From Karalla daura (taxonomy: Eukaryota; Chordata; Actinopteri; Chaetodontiformes; Leiognathidae): a stretch of DNA of 64,000 nt. Under the pieces are notes generated by a model. That model made no database searches and had not been told where the DNA came from. It saw nothing but the letters and a program-made list of their open reading frames with translations. The stretch lies in contig CM055196.1 of NCBI GenBank assembly GCA_029224185.1, positions 19,928,509-19,992,508 on the forward strand. Direction: 5' to 3'. Positions 1-12,300 of the stretch are shown here, piece after piece. The translations under genes were made by a program, and so were the position numbers. Every line of letters begins with the position of its first letter. Positions within the stretch are counted from its first letter, which is position 1.

Positions 1-3000
1 GCAGACCTTTGTGTGTTGAGGCAGAGAGGACGAGCATGAGGATGAGGTCAGCTCCACCTGGGAACAGAGAGGCCGCATCGCACGCAGACAATCAGCTTAT
101 AAAGGTGCTGAGTGTGACCGTGGTGGCTCTCAGGTGTGAACGCTGTGCACATCTCACGTGAGGAGAATAAACAAGCTGGCACATGATGGTACTGCAATCT
201 GTGAGATGTTCAGCGGGTTTATTTGCTCATCACAACCTTTATTTTCTTATTTGTGGCAGATAAATATGATGTACAATGTGTATTGCTAGTATGTGATGAT
301 GGATTTAAATCAAAATCTCAGGTCATCATCAATATAACCACATCATCTATTTACTGTAAGAGCTGAGGGGCAAATTGTGGCCATGATTCATATTTAATCA
401 GGTACTGAAGGGTATTGGCCTCCATCATCCATCATCTACATCAGGAACATTTGGCCAGCACAAACTCATTAGATTTGTTCTTTTGATTGCCAGGTAATTA
501 TCATTTCACCATGTGCTGAAGCCCTCTTTCAGACATCTTTGAGTAAGGACAGTTTGGTTCTCACTGAATAATAACCACTATCATCAGAAATGTCAATCTA
601 GTTACGCCTTCCATCTTCAAACACATATAATGTCCACGTGTTTAAGGAAATCTGCATGTTCATTGTAGGAGCCTTGAGCTCTAGAGCACTTTTATCATGA
701 TTTTATCTTGGTGAGGTCACTGCAGGCCAAATCTACATGATTGAAGTAACCTGAACCTGAAACTATAGACCTTGGTTATATTTCTGCAAAGTCTATGAAT
801 CTGAGCTGAAATGTGTATACAAGCATTGTCCTAGTTGGCAGTTATTCAGGTTTCTGGTCAGCTATAAATCATGTTAATAGACAGGCCAATCACTGCAGAG
901 GTTTTTTTTTTCTGCGTGATCTGGTGAAAAACACAGACTCTGTGACTCTGGAAAGACACATCCAGACCCTCTACAAAGCATGCAACTAGCTGTTCTATAG
1001 AACAGCATCCGCTATGCGACTTCCAAAAGTACATGTAAACAATCAGAGCTCATCTGAAGAACAAAAGTGGACAACTTGTTCATCCTGCGGACGCCCACAC
1101 GCCCTGCTCCATTGTTGATGTGGACCTCACCCACAACAGTGACTATCATCAGCCTGACTTCCACCGAACACTTGGCAAAGAGCGATGGGTGGCTTGAGAC
1201 TAGGTCCAGGTTCAGTCAGAACCAAGTGGCTGTTGATGTTGTGATATTTTAATGTCAGTGGATATGGAAACAAAAAGAACAAGGGGGAAAAGGGAATTCC
1301 GGACATGAATCCATTGTTGTATTTATTACCTGCATACGTCCAGTCCTCACACAGAATGTGGGACACTGCCAGAGAGGAACAATGGGAACTTTAATTAGAT
1401 CAGGTTTGGATTGTCACACACATTCACAGAAGCAGACACACAAAACTACACAAACACCCTCTCTTCTTCACATTTCTTCTTTTGTTGGACGTTTTACCTG
1501 TAAGCAGGAAACCTGAAGACATGTATATACACTGCTTGGCGTCCCACTTCTGATGTTTTTCCTCCTATGTAATGCATATGTTTGTTTTTCTTTTACCCAC
1601 AATGTGCTCATGGAAATGTGATATTTATATTTTTAAGCTCAGGTGATATGTTTTCCATCATCTGATCTGACCTGAGCCCTGCACCTGGAGGCTGTGCCAT
1701 AACGTCATTCTGTTATAAATTGAATAAATCTGACAAAGGTGACACATTTTCAAAATAAGGGGGATCTAAGGCCCTGACAGATGTAAACTGACTGTGGTTG
1801 TTGAGTTGTCCCAGCTGTAGGATTACAATACTCAGTGTGAATGTGTCCCATATTCCCCTCAGGGTTCCCCAGATGGTCTCCTCATCCAGGTCATCATTAT
1901 ACAAGGAGTTGTAAACTGTGTCAACTGGACTTTGAGTCCAATCTGGTTCAATCCAGGATTTCTGTATTCACGAAATGTTTTAAAATGCTAGGTTAAAAAA
2001 ATATCATCATTACGAAGCAACCAAGATACTTGTGAAGTTGGAGACATCAGAAAATAGGCACAAATCTCTCTCAGTTGAAAAGTGGAATGTCAGGAAACTT
2101 CATTCCAGCCTGGAGATTCATTCAAACACACTGAATCTTGACATTTGAGATAGAAGAAACTCTCAGTTGTGGTGTGATTGCAGTTTTGTATAACGTTCAC
2201 TGCTCTGAACTTCAAATATTCACAGAAAACAGAGTTAGACAGAGAGATGCTTTGTGTTTTGGATGATATATAATCTGACTCATCCTCTGTCCCACACAGC
2301 TTTATAGCCTTGATAACATCTCTGACGGGGTCCAGTTCTATTATCAAACAACATCTGGCAGCAGCTAAAGGACCCTTTTCAAGTGTTTCAGCCTAATCGC
2401 TGGCCGAGCTGCTGCTGAATATTTCATCCTCAGAGGAGAGATAGAGTGTCCCACACTGTTCACACGATCGGCCCTTTGTCTTGGACGTGAGGAGAACGGG
2501 AGACAAAACGAAAATAGCAGGTCAGCGGTGTCAGGCTCAAACGGCATCAAGGCGACAGATTGAAACTGGAGAGATGTTTTGGTTTTCAGCCAGCTGCTCA
2601 TGTGCAACTATATGACGCTGTGCTGGGGTTCAGTGAGGGCAGCCGGAGGACAGGTTGTCCTGAAACTAAGATGCTCAGTGTTCACCTGAGATAAAAGCCC
2701 AGGCTCAGATTGCTGCTGTATATCTGCTGTAAAGATTTGTGTTTTGGAGAGCAAAGAAAAAACAAAAAATATGTTGTTTTATTCAATGGTTCTCAAGTTT
2801 TTTGATAAAAATTACATTATCAGATTCATACTATTATTAATAAACTACTGATTTCCTTGTTCAAGTAACTGAAAAAGGCTATGCAAGCAGGTTTATGCCG
2901 ATATTTAGTCATTTATAATTTTCTTTTTTTTTAATTTATCATTTTTATCTAATCCACAGGAGGAAAAACATTCACGGTACATCACAGCACAGACCATAGT

Positions 3001-6000
3001 ACAATAATAAATACCCTCTACAGACTATTGAAGGACGGGAGTACAGTAGTGGTTGTATGACTATATATGCAGAGTTTGAGCACTATTGAAGAGAAGATAG
3101 CAGTGATACAACCCAGCACCATGTCAAAGCATGAAATATGCCTGCTGGCTCTCTCATACATAAGAAGTACATGCTTGTATGAAGGCAGACCCGGATAACC
3201 TCTCGTCAGAGGTGACCTTTGAATCTTGACCGTGTGACACTTTTATAGGTTTTTGGTTCAGTTTTGGAAAGCTCTTGACTGGTGAAGTCAAAATATGATT
3301 TCACCTGTTGACCAGTTAAAAAGATCAAATCTGACCAAACTGGTGAGCTTCCCACTAATCAGAATTTCACTTACCAGGGAAAGCACATTAGAACTAAATG
3401 TATGTCACTAACAGCATCCTTACACTGGAGACTGACCAAAGAAACAACACACACAGGGCCGTAGCATTTGATCCCTACGATGGAGCCTCTGGGACGGAGC
3501 ATCCTTAGCAACCAGCCGAACAACAGCAACAGGTGGGGGGAAAGAAAACCTAAGACAACCTTGATGTTGCTTCATTTCTTTACATTCTGTGGTAAAGTTT
3601 CTTAGCTTTTTGACCAGTCCATTGGTTGAGACTGAACTTAACTAGAAACTGATTGAAATGATGAATTGTGAGAACTTCTTTCTTTGAGTACCAAGTTTAG
3701 ATCAAAATGTTTATTTATTCAGCACCTCAGTTTATGTCAATATTTTCAAATACTGTGTGTATGATATGCAATTGAATGCTACATGTTGATGTTGTAACCG
3801 GAATATAACATCATGCATGATATGTCAGGGTTAAGGTCAGGGACACTCGGCTTGTCTGGACTCTGACATCAGCATTTAGCTGAAAGCTGCTGCTTTCCAC
3901 AAAGCTGTGCTTCGTGCTCAGTTAACGTCATTCCAGAATCGCGTTCAACTGCAGTCACATTGCTGTTGTCATGTGGGAATTCATCAGTGTTTATGAGAAA
4001 ACAACAACAACAATAACACACACACACACACACACACACACGCATATGTAGGTCATTGGGGAAACAACGTCTGGGTGCCTTTCTTTGCATTACAAATAAT
4101 GCGGCCAAGAATTTGACCTTGTCCTTGGTGTTTATTGGCATTCTCAGTATGACTGAAGTGAAAACACAAAGACAGACTCTGCTGAAGGAAAAAAAGAGGC
4201 CAACAAATGACTGATCTCATTTTTGTGTGATTCTGAGTTAGTTTAGGAGCTTATTTCCTTCATAATACTGCATACTTTGAGTAGTGTCCTTTTGGTATGT
4301 ATATTCTATGTTCTTGTTTCTGCTGAGTCTGTGCACAGTGTGGGCAACATAGACACAATTGTATATCAACTATACATAACTATATCTCTATTTCCAGCAG
4401 AAAACTTATGTTGTAGATTTATTAAAACACTAATTCTATCTGTTCTATTGGTTTTGGTGTCTCTCTCTCAGCTCTTGAAACAGTTCAGGTTTTACCTCAG
4501 TGGAGGATAACAAAGACAGACATTTGTGGACAAAACAATTGTCAAGACCTTAGGGGACTTTTTAAGCTGTAGGCCTTTCTCTGAAAAAGCTCAGTAATCA
4601 CTACTATATATATATAATCAGGATTCAGCAGTTGTAATGTTTGTGTGTGTCTAGTTCAGCAGGGTGTGGTCTTTCCTTCCGCCTGCCTGTGCTGATCAGC
4701 ACACCTCTGCCAAATCACCTCATTACCCAAACCTGCCAAATATTGCAGCTCATACCTTCCTCACACAGTGGTTTCCTCACTCTCCTTTCTGTGCTTTTGA
4801 AATGTTTTGATATCCTGTGCTTTGGTTTCATGTTCTCCCACTACTCCTTCCCTCTCTCGTTTTCTCTCTCTTCACTGCCCCGCTGTTTCCTTCTTCCCTG
4901 TCATGCCAGTCTAGGACACTGTGTAGCTCATCACATGAATAGCATAGGGAGGATTTCTATCAGCTGACATCGAGCAGTTTACGTTTCGATTCTCTTACAG
5001 CATGCACCTGGTGCTGCCCAGCACAAACACAGCGTCAGTCAGAGGATAAATACCTTTGAAGGGCAGGTCAGGAGCAGTTGTTCTGGGAGAGGATGTTCCT
5101 CTAACTGCTTTTCTGTCACAGCTGCTCTGCCCAACATCTCCTTTTTTTTAAATCCAATCGACACATCTCTTTACATCTAATTTGTTGTCAAGGTCTCGTC
5201 CTTGTGTGAGTTTTTGGGACACCGTTTCAACTGTGTGCACTGAGGCACTGATTCCTGGTAGTAAACATTGTCCTCAGTTATTTAAAGGAAGATTCAATCA
5301 TTCACAGAGGACATTAAATTACAGAGAATCCCCTGATATTCATATTCTATTAATTGTTTGATAACAAAAAAAAGAGACATGACTTGCAAGTTTCATTCTG
5401 CTATGAGACTTACTGTAAACCACACTTGACTCAGCTGAAGTCAGTTCACACACCGTTGTGTTACATCACAAAGGGACTGTGCCTGAGTGTCTGGCAGGTG
5501 GCATTGACCCCCATGTCCCCTGCTTACCCACGCAAAGCTGGACAGGCGACATTTATGCTGTGATGTGCCAGGATCAAGTAGCTGTGCTGCTATCTTGTTA
5601 CTGATCTGATAATCTGTTTGGCACAGGGGATCTTTTCCATTCCTCCTTACATAACTGGGCCCATGTTCAGATTCATGCTGAGTGCCTGGGCCAAAGGGTC
5701 ATCTCTGTGGAGACACACACAGACAGGTTCAGAGAAAGAGCCTGCAGTCATCTCAAGGAGGTGTGTTAATCTTTGTTTAAGCGACACAGGTTTTAATTTA
5801 GATGTGTCAGACCAGGCCAAGGTCAAGCAGAGTACACAGCAGTGGAATCCAGACCTCAAGACCTGCTTCAGTTCCCCCAAACTGGATCCAGTGTTAATCT
5901 ATAATCTTCATCACTCACATTTGAAGGAAATATGGGACTAATAATTATAACAATAACAGCTTCAGACTTATTCATACTGTTTGGCTTTTTTTTCCTTTTC

Positions 6001-7360
6001 AGGGAATTCATTTCACAAGAGGTTTCTCTTTTCTATAATATAGTCTTCGTTTTCTTCATTTGGCATTACTATTATTATAGAGAAAGAATTAATCATTTAT
6101 TTTCCTAATTAAAGCTTTTCTTTGGACCTCATGCGCTGAGAGATGGACCAAACTGTGTGGCATACACTATCTGTTCAGAGGTTGGTTGAACAGCATTCAT
6201 GTATAAATATCATTGCCTGGTGAAAGCAGTGGCTGGATCAGTTTTCAAAACACCACAGGCCATAAGAAAACTAATCCTAAAGAGCACTGATTTAGAGGGC
6301 TGAAAAAAATATCTATAAAAGTAGGTTAATCTCTCAGGGAAAAGAACTATAGAAATACTAAATCTATTGCCGCTTGTTTCAGTATACTTTATGCCACTAA
6401 CATTGGAGAAAATGGTTTCATACAGTGTGCAGAGATAATACATGTGGGCTATTGCCCCAGTAAAAGTATAAATACCTAAAGTTATATATCTATATTTCTG
6501 AAATTATAAATCTGTATTTTTTTTACGATAACATTATGCAAGTTCAATTGTGCAAGCAATCTATTGGCTCTACTGGTCCACTGTTGATTGTGGTGTGGCT
6601 GTCTTTGTACAGTATGTGTTATGTCAGGTTTGAATACAAAACTATATTTTGTTATGCCAGCACTTGCTGTGTGCAGTGGGTGTGTATCTGATATAAGTAA
6701 TGCCTGATATACTATTTTGCATTGAGCTCCATCCCCTTGAAATGTCTGTCTTGACGGTATCTCGCACTGGAACGCTGCTACTCATTTAGAAATACATGAC
6801 TATAACTAATATGATATGTACATGTCAGTCATATTAACACATTATAATGGTGTATGATAAGACCTATGATAATTAACTTGTCCAGTAGGAAAGCAGACAT
6901 TAGTGAGAAAGGGCTGAACTTTTAAATTATCAATATTGTCATTGCTGTCACTTAGTTTAGCTGTCATTGGACATTTCACTGGACAGTACTTTTTTTTTTT
7001 TTACATTTTCGATTGAATTATCGTCTTGTTAATTAGGAGACAACTTCATTATTGTTTATGATATGAAGATAATTTTCTTATTTCTCTCTTAACCACAGGC
7101 TGTAGCACTTAACATTGACAATTGCAGAGAAGAAAACATGACATGAGGCGGAAGTGTAGGAAGTATCCCACATCCCATATTTTATTTTTTTTAATGCATT
7201 TTGAAATACGATTAAATTAACATGATACTGTAATGGGACAATGTTGTTATCAATTTTTACTAGACCTTACACATTTACCGTGAGAACTCTTTTCATAACT
7301 ATGAGTTTTTAAGGATTAAACTGTGTTTATATTCAGCGAGAGGACTCGCTCGTTTCCTGG
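1..7360. other. Non-coding region upstream of oaz2
   Basis: No exon with family resemblance or paired splice sites was found. Short open frames here are of chance length. It holds a CA repeat (4015-4041), A/T runs and an AATAAA at 166-171 near the left edge that might belong to a plus-strand gene ending just outside the window. Confidence 0.5.
4015..4041. repeat. (CA)n microsatellite
   Basis: About 13 CA units in the region upstream of oaz2, preceded by AACAACAACAATAA. Confidence 0.9.
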
Positions 7361-7368
7361 TTTGGTTT

Positions 7369-7384
7369 ACCCATGATGCCTTGC
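7369..7384 (+). promoter_or_regulatory. ZNF143/THAP11-like element in the oaz2 promoter
   Basis: ACCCATGATGCCTTGC resembles the core of the ZNF143/Staf motif (CCCAnnATGC followed by YYGC). It lies six bases upstream of a TATA box. The assignment rests on motif resemblance only. Confidence 0.45.
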
Positions 7385-7390
7385 TGCGGG

Positions 7391-7398
7391 TATAAATA
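7391..7398 (+). promoter_or_regulatory. oaz2: TATA box of oaz2
   Basis: TATAAATA is set in GC-richer DNA. A start of transcription about 25-30 bases downstream (near 7421, CATTCAG) would give a leader of roughly 110-200 bases. It is the only well-placed TATA box upstream of the first coding exon. Confidence 0.6.
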
Positions 7399-7448
7399 CC
7401 CCCAGCTCTGAGCTCGAGCGCATTCAGCAGCGTCTGTCAGGCGATTGG

Positions 7449-7487
7449 ATGATAGTCCTGCGCTCTCTCGTTTTCTCTGCGCACTAG
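7449..7487 (+). other. Upstream open reading frame in the oaz2 leader
   Basis: ATG at 7449 opens a 12-codon frame (MIVLRSLVFSAH) ending TAG at 7485-7487, before both antizyme starts. The start context is poor (T at -3). It exists only if transcription begins near 7421. Confidence 0.35.
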
Positions 7488-7526
7488 AGTCCCAAACTCC
7501 TGCAAACGTTTTGTCTTGAAACACGG

Positions 7527-7636
7527 ATGGTGAACTTTTCTGTGGAGGTTTTATACAATAGCAGTTGTTTTAGTTGTAAAAAAGGACCTAAAGACCCGTG
7601 TGTCCTCGAAGATATCATGCTGAACACCGAGGAAAG
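7527..7636 (+). CDS. oaz2: oaz2 coding exon 1 (ORF0 N-terminus, two in-frame ATGs)
   Basis: The ATG at 7617 gives MLNTEE and reads into the splice donor AG|GTAGGA at 7637. Joined to exon 2 it gives MLNTEESSWLAG, which aligns with the OAZ2 start MINTQDSS. The ATG at 7527 is in the same frame and adds 30 residues beginning MVNFSVEVLYNSSCF. That stretch resembles the OAZ1 N-terminus in pattern (MV..S.....NS.CF...K). The start at 7617 has A at -3. The start at 7527 has C at -3 but G at +4. Both may be used, as two starts are in OAZ1. I chose the upstream ATG for the outer limit because of the OAZ1 resemblance. Confidence 0.8.
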
Positions 7637-9293
7637 GTAGGAGGATGCTCATATTCTTCCAGAAACCTCTTAAAACCTATTTTGCATATGTCACTGGCCC
7701 TCGTGAATGCTTTGTGTGTGTCAGTTGGAGGAAAACTTGAGGAGATCCTTCTTGAAAGAGTTTCATTCTACTCTGTTCACTTTGTATAAAAGCAGGAAGA
7801 TAATTGCAATAGACAGACATCAGAACCGTGTTAGAAGTTGCTGAGTTGACTCGTGTTAATTTCAACAAATTCGACAAGTTTTTAGCGTGAATAGTATTTT
7901 AAGGCATATAATAAGCTTTGCACTCATTTCAATAGCTTGTTCAATAGCTTGTTAAACCTCCCAGGAACACGTTTTTCACTTTATTTACATCCCTCTAACA
8001 ACCAATCTTCTAATTAAAATCCCATGTGTGACACATTTTCCTTCAGGAAGCTGCAAGTTGTTGCTTGTTTGTTCAAATACTTTTAAGAGATGTGGCCCCA
8101 GAGCTCAGGGCAAGCTTCCTTAACATTTCCTGATGTGTCAGAGCAACAGGGTAAAGACAGAAAATATGAAATATACAATGATCAGAAACGGATAAAAGCT
8201 GCAGAGGCTCGATGAATAACTTTAAGCGTCATTTGGCTATTAGAACAAGTTTTTAGTACTAAGGTCACTTCTGTCAGTAGACTGACAGAAAACCTATCAA
8301 AGTTCATGCAAGTATTTAGGCATATTACTACTACTTCTTTTTTTCAAGATCAAAGTATTAAGCGGTCTGATATGTTATTTATTTGGAAAACCTATTTATC
8401 TATCTACTCTCTACTTCTGAGTTCTGTTGTGCTTGTGGTTGGTGGAAGGCAAATAACACTGCCAGTGTTTGGTTGCCTCAAAAATATCTTTTGCTGTGTA
8501 TGGACTGTGGTAATTTATAGATTCAATAAATTACAGATAAATTATAGACTGAATTTACTGTAGAGGTACTTAAGGCAACAGGATGCAGTTTTCATGTTGT
8601 TGCATCAGAAATGTGAATGGGTGCAGTGTAAATTAGCAAAAGGCAGAGGGGCATTGGATGTGAGCTCTGCAGTAGAGCTTATCACTGGGAAATAGAAACC
8701 TAATATAAACTGTGGCTATATGAAGGGTGTATACAACGTGATTACAGATACATTTAGAGTACAGATATATTGCCATTTATTGGCAGAATATACATATTCA
8801 GAAATATGCTCTGTCACATGTGCTGATATTGATACATTGTCATTGACCTGAAATCACCCAGTATCTCTGCTCTAAATATATATTTATCACCATAGACTCA
8901 TATATGTATTCTGAGTGGCAATTTCACAACTTTCTGACTTTTTAAAATCATGTTGATCATTATTATTTGTTGCACCACCACAGTAGTCCTTCAGGTATTT
9001 AGTGCCACTGTGATGTTATTATCCCATGTATATTGAAGAATTATTTACATATATACATATGTATTTATACACAGACACGCATCATATGTGACTAGATGGT
9101 TTGATGGTTAACACTATGGCCTCATAGCGAGAGGGCCCTGGCTTTGACTCCTCATTGGAACAAGGGCCTTTCTGTGTGGAGTTTGCATGTTTTCCCCCTG
9201 TCTGCGTGAGTTTTCTTCAGGTAATCTGGTTTCCACCCTTTATCTCAGTTTAAGGTCAACTCTAAATTGGCACGAGTAGCGTGTGTGAGAGTG

Positions 9294-9354
<61 letters not shown>

Positions 9355-12300
9355 TGTGTTCTGCGATGGTGGTCAGGTGACCCGTCCAGAGTTTATTCCC
9401 TGCTTTCACCCATTGTACAAAGTGGGTAAGATGACGGATCATGCATAATTTTATGAGCAATAAAAATGGATGAGGCTTTAGTGCTCTTGTTGTTGTTGTT
9501 GTTGTTGTCCTCTGTGGGTTTATCATCTGACAATGATAAAGAGAAGGGGAGAGAGAGGGAGAGAGAGCGGGAGCAGGGGAGGTAGAGGGAGGGAGGGGAC
9601 GGGAGCTTCATTGATGCTGTAAGCATGGACTATATTAGCTCCCTGACTGTTATGGCTCTGTCAGCTAAAGGCATCAACTGGCCTACATCAGCCTGATTGC
9701 GTAACCCCCTCCCTTGCCTCCCCTGACTGGTTCACTTTGCATGCATCTGTGTGCGTGTGTGTGTGTGTGTGTATGGATGCTTGTGCATGTGTGAAGTGCA
9801 GGCTGGATTATCTAACCTGAGAGTAACTAAGTGCTCCTTGAAGTGGCAGACAGATGGACCTCTCTCTATCTCTCTCTCTCTGTCCCTCTCCCTCTCTCTC
9901 CCCTCACTCTTCTGATCTCTCTAGAGGCTCTCTCTCCCTCTGGGCAAAGCAAAATTTTCCGTAACATAACCAAAACATTAACTTTGCCAGCCGGAGTCAG
10001 CTGATGTCTGGAACTGCTGACGTCAGCTGTTGGAGCTGGCTGCAGCAGAGGTTGTGATAGCGTGTGTGTGCCTGCAAGAGAGCAGCAGCAGCAGGTTTGA
10101 CATGAATGGAGTGAAGGGAACACAATGTCTCCATCTCAACAGATATTCAAATCCAATCAGAAGCCAAATCAGATGCCACAGCTGGGCGACAAAAGTGAAG
10201 TGCCACTCCTCGTGGTAGATAAGTGCAACACGAAGATCCTGAGTGAGCAGAAGTTAATAAATCAGTTTAATAATTCAGTTACACATTAGTTACACCCCCC
10301 GCCTCAGCTTTCAGGAAAACATGAGAAAAATCTTCTAAAAACATGCCAAAAAAAATCTGTTTCATAGATGAAAAACAGACAAAGTTGTACTTTTTTTTAA
10401 TCAGCTGACTGTTGCAGGGACAAAAGAAGCGTTTTCCACTTTTTTATTTTTTCTAACATTTAATTGACCAAATGATTCAGTTCAAAGAATTGGTACAACA
10501 GAGCTGTACACAAAAGGAAGAATAAAATGAGAATAGAAGATGCTGACTGTGTATTCGACATGGTTATACATGCAGCAGCAGGTTTAGATCAGTGACAAAC
10601 ATCTGTAAATAATGTAAAAGAATGCAAATGTGCTGGCGTTTAGATAAGGTACATTTGTTTTGAGGTACTTCAGATCATAACTAAGGTATAGTGTTAATGA
10701 TTGGTTGAAAAATTGAAAAATGTCTGCTAAAGGTGACAAGCGGAAACCAAAAAAAGGAAGTTTTTATTTCAGTCAAAGCGCCATTGTCGTATATAACTAA
10801 TATTTTTTTTGTCCTTTCCGTCAGTGGCTGGCACATTCCTCCCATGTGATGAGGCTGTTTACATTGGCTATGTGGTCCGCGCGCTACTTTGCTTATTGTG
10901 AACACAAACAGATGTCATTGTTCTTATTTTCCCACCAAGTGCTTTTGATTATGGTCTCTGCAGTATTGGGCCTGTGCTGACAGAGCCTCTGCTGAATTCA
11001 GCTGTGCTCTTATGGGATTCCTCCAAACCTAAGTCAACCTGTGTACGCAGGTTTTTATTTTTTATATTTTTTTATATATATATACAAGTTTTACATTGAC
11101 ATACCGAAGCCACTCACATGGCTTGTTATGGACAGGAGACCGGACTCTGCCCCAGGATAGATTGATCCTGATCAGACTGTGTGTACGTAGGGTTTTCTTC
11201 AGTCACTCCAAACAAATGCATGCTTAGGTCATCTCTGGATTAAAGTTTTAAAACTGTTAAGCTGGTGTGCCATTCACCATCTTAGCATTTAGCTCTGAGA
11301 GAGAGTGTGTGTGAGCAAGCAGCTGTGCAGAGCCACTGTTTGGCTAAAGGGGGGGGGGCAAAGCTGCAGAGCAATGGTTTTTTTTTTTTTTACACAGATT
11401 CGTCCGACCACACTCGTGTTTCAGTGCACGTGTGCTTTTCCTGTTTCTGTCTCGACATCTTTTCCGACACGCCGCTCTGCCAAACTCCGGAGGTCAGAGG
11501 AGGTCAGAGGACCCTCGTGTTTACTTTCCTGCACTCAGCGATGTGCTGTTTGTCTAAATAGTTTTTATTACAGGTTTTTTTTTGGAGGGAGGGGGGGGGC
11601 TGAGGAGGCTGGTCCAACACATTTTGTGTATGGGTAATGTGGGTTTGAGTGGAGTCATGTTCCATGTCTAAGCTGGTAATTACAGTGTCAAAGTGTTTCG
11701 GCTCCCAATGAGCGCCTACCACAGCGCTTCCTGTTTTGGTGTGAGGCGTGTGTTTGTTGGACCGCCGCCACGCTTTGGCCATTCGGCAGCTGGCAAACAC
11801 AGGCCGCTCGTCCCCCCCCACCGTACCCCCGAAACAATCCACCTGAATCAGTTCTCAAAACAAGTCGCTGCTCAGGAAGAGCAACCTGGCACTGGGAAAT
11901 TACAACAGAGAAAGTTTTGCTGGCCCTCAAACCCGCCGACGGTGGGAGAATGGGACGGTGACGCACTTGGCATCGCTGGCTCTTCCCACAACACACACAT
12001 GATTAAATCCTCACTGGCATGCCAATGCAGGCCAGGCCTCACAGTGTCCCTTTTCCATTTCACCCATCAAGCTTGACCTCCTTTAAAAACATAACCTATA
12101 TTCTGTTTTTGGGGCGACCCCAGGACCTGTGGGGGGCGGGGGGGTGGGAGGGTGGGGGGGGTTAGGACTGCTCCAGCTAGAGTGGCATCTCAGGATGGGA
12201 GGGCGGAGAGGAGAGTGGCTGAAATGTCAGAGGACGAAGGTGTTGCCTTTCAAAACAAGCTGGCATTTCCATCAAGGACAGGCTCCCCTGTCTGCGGCTG

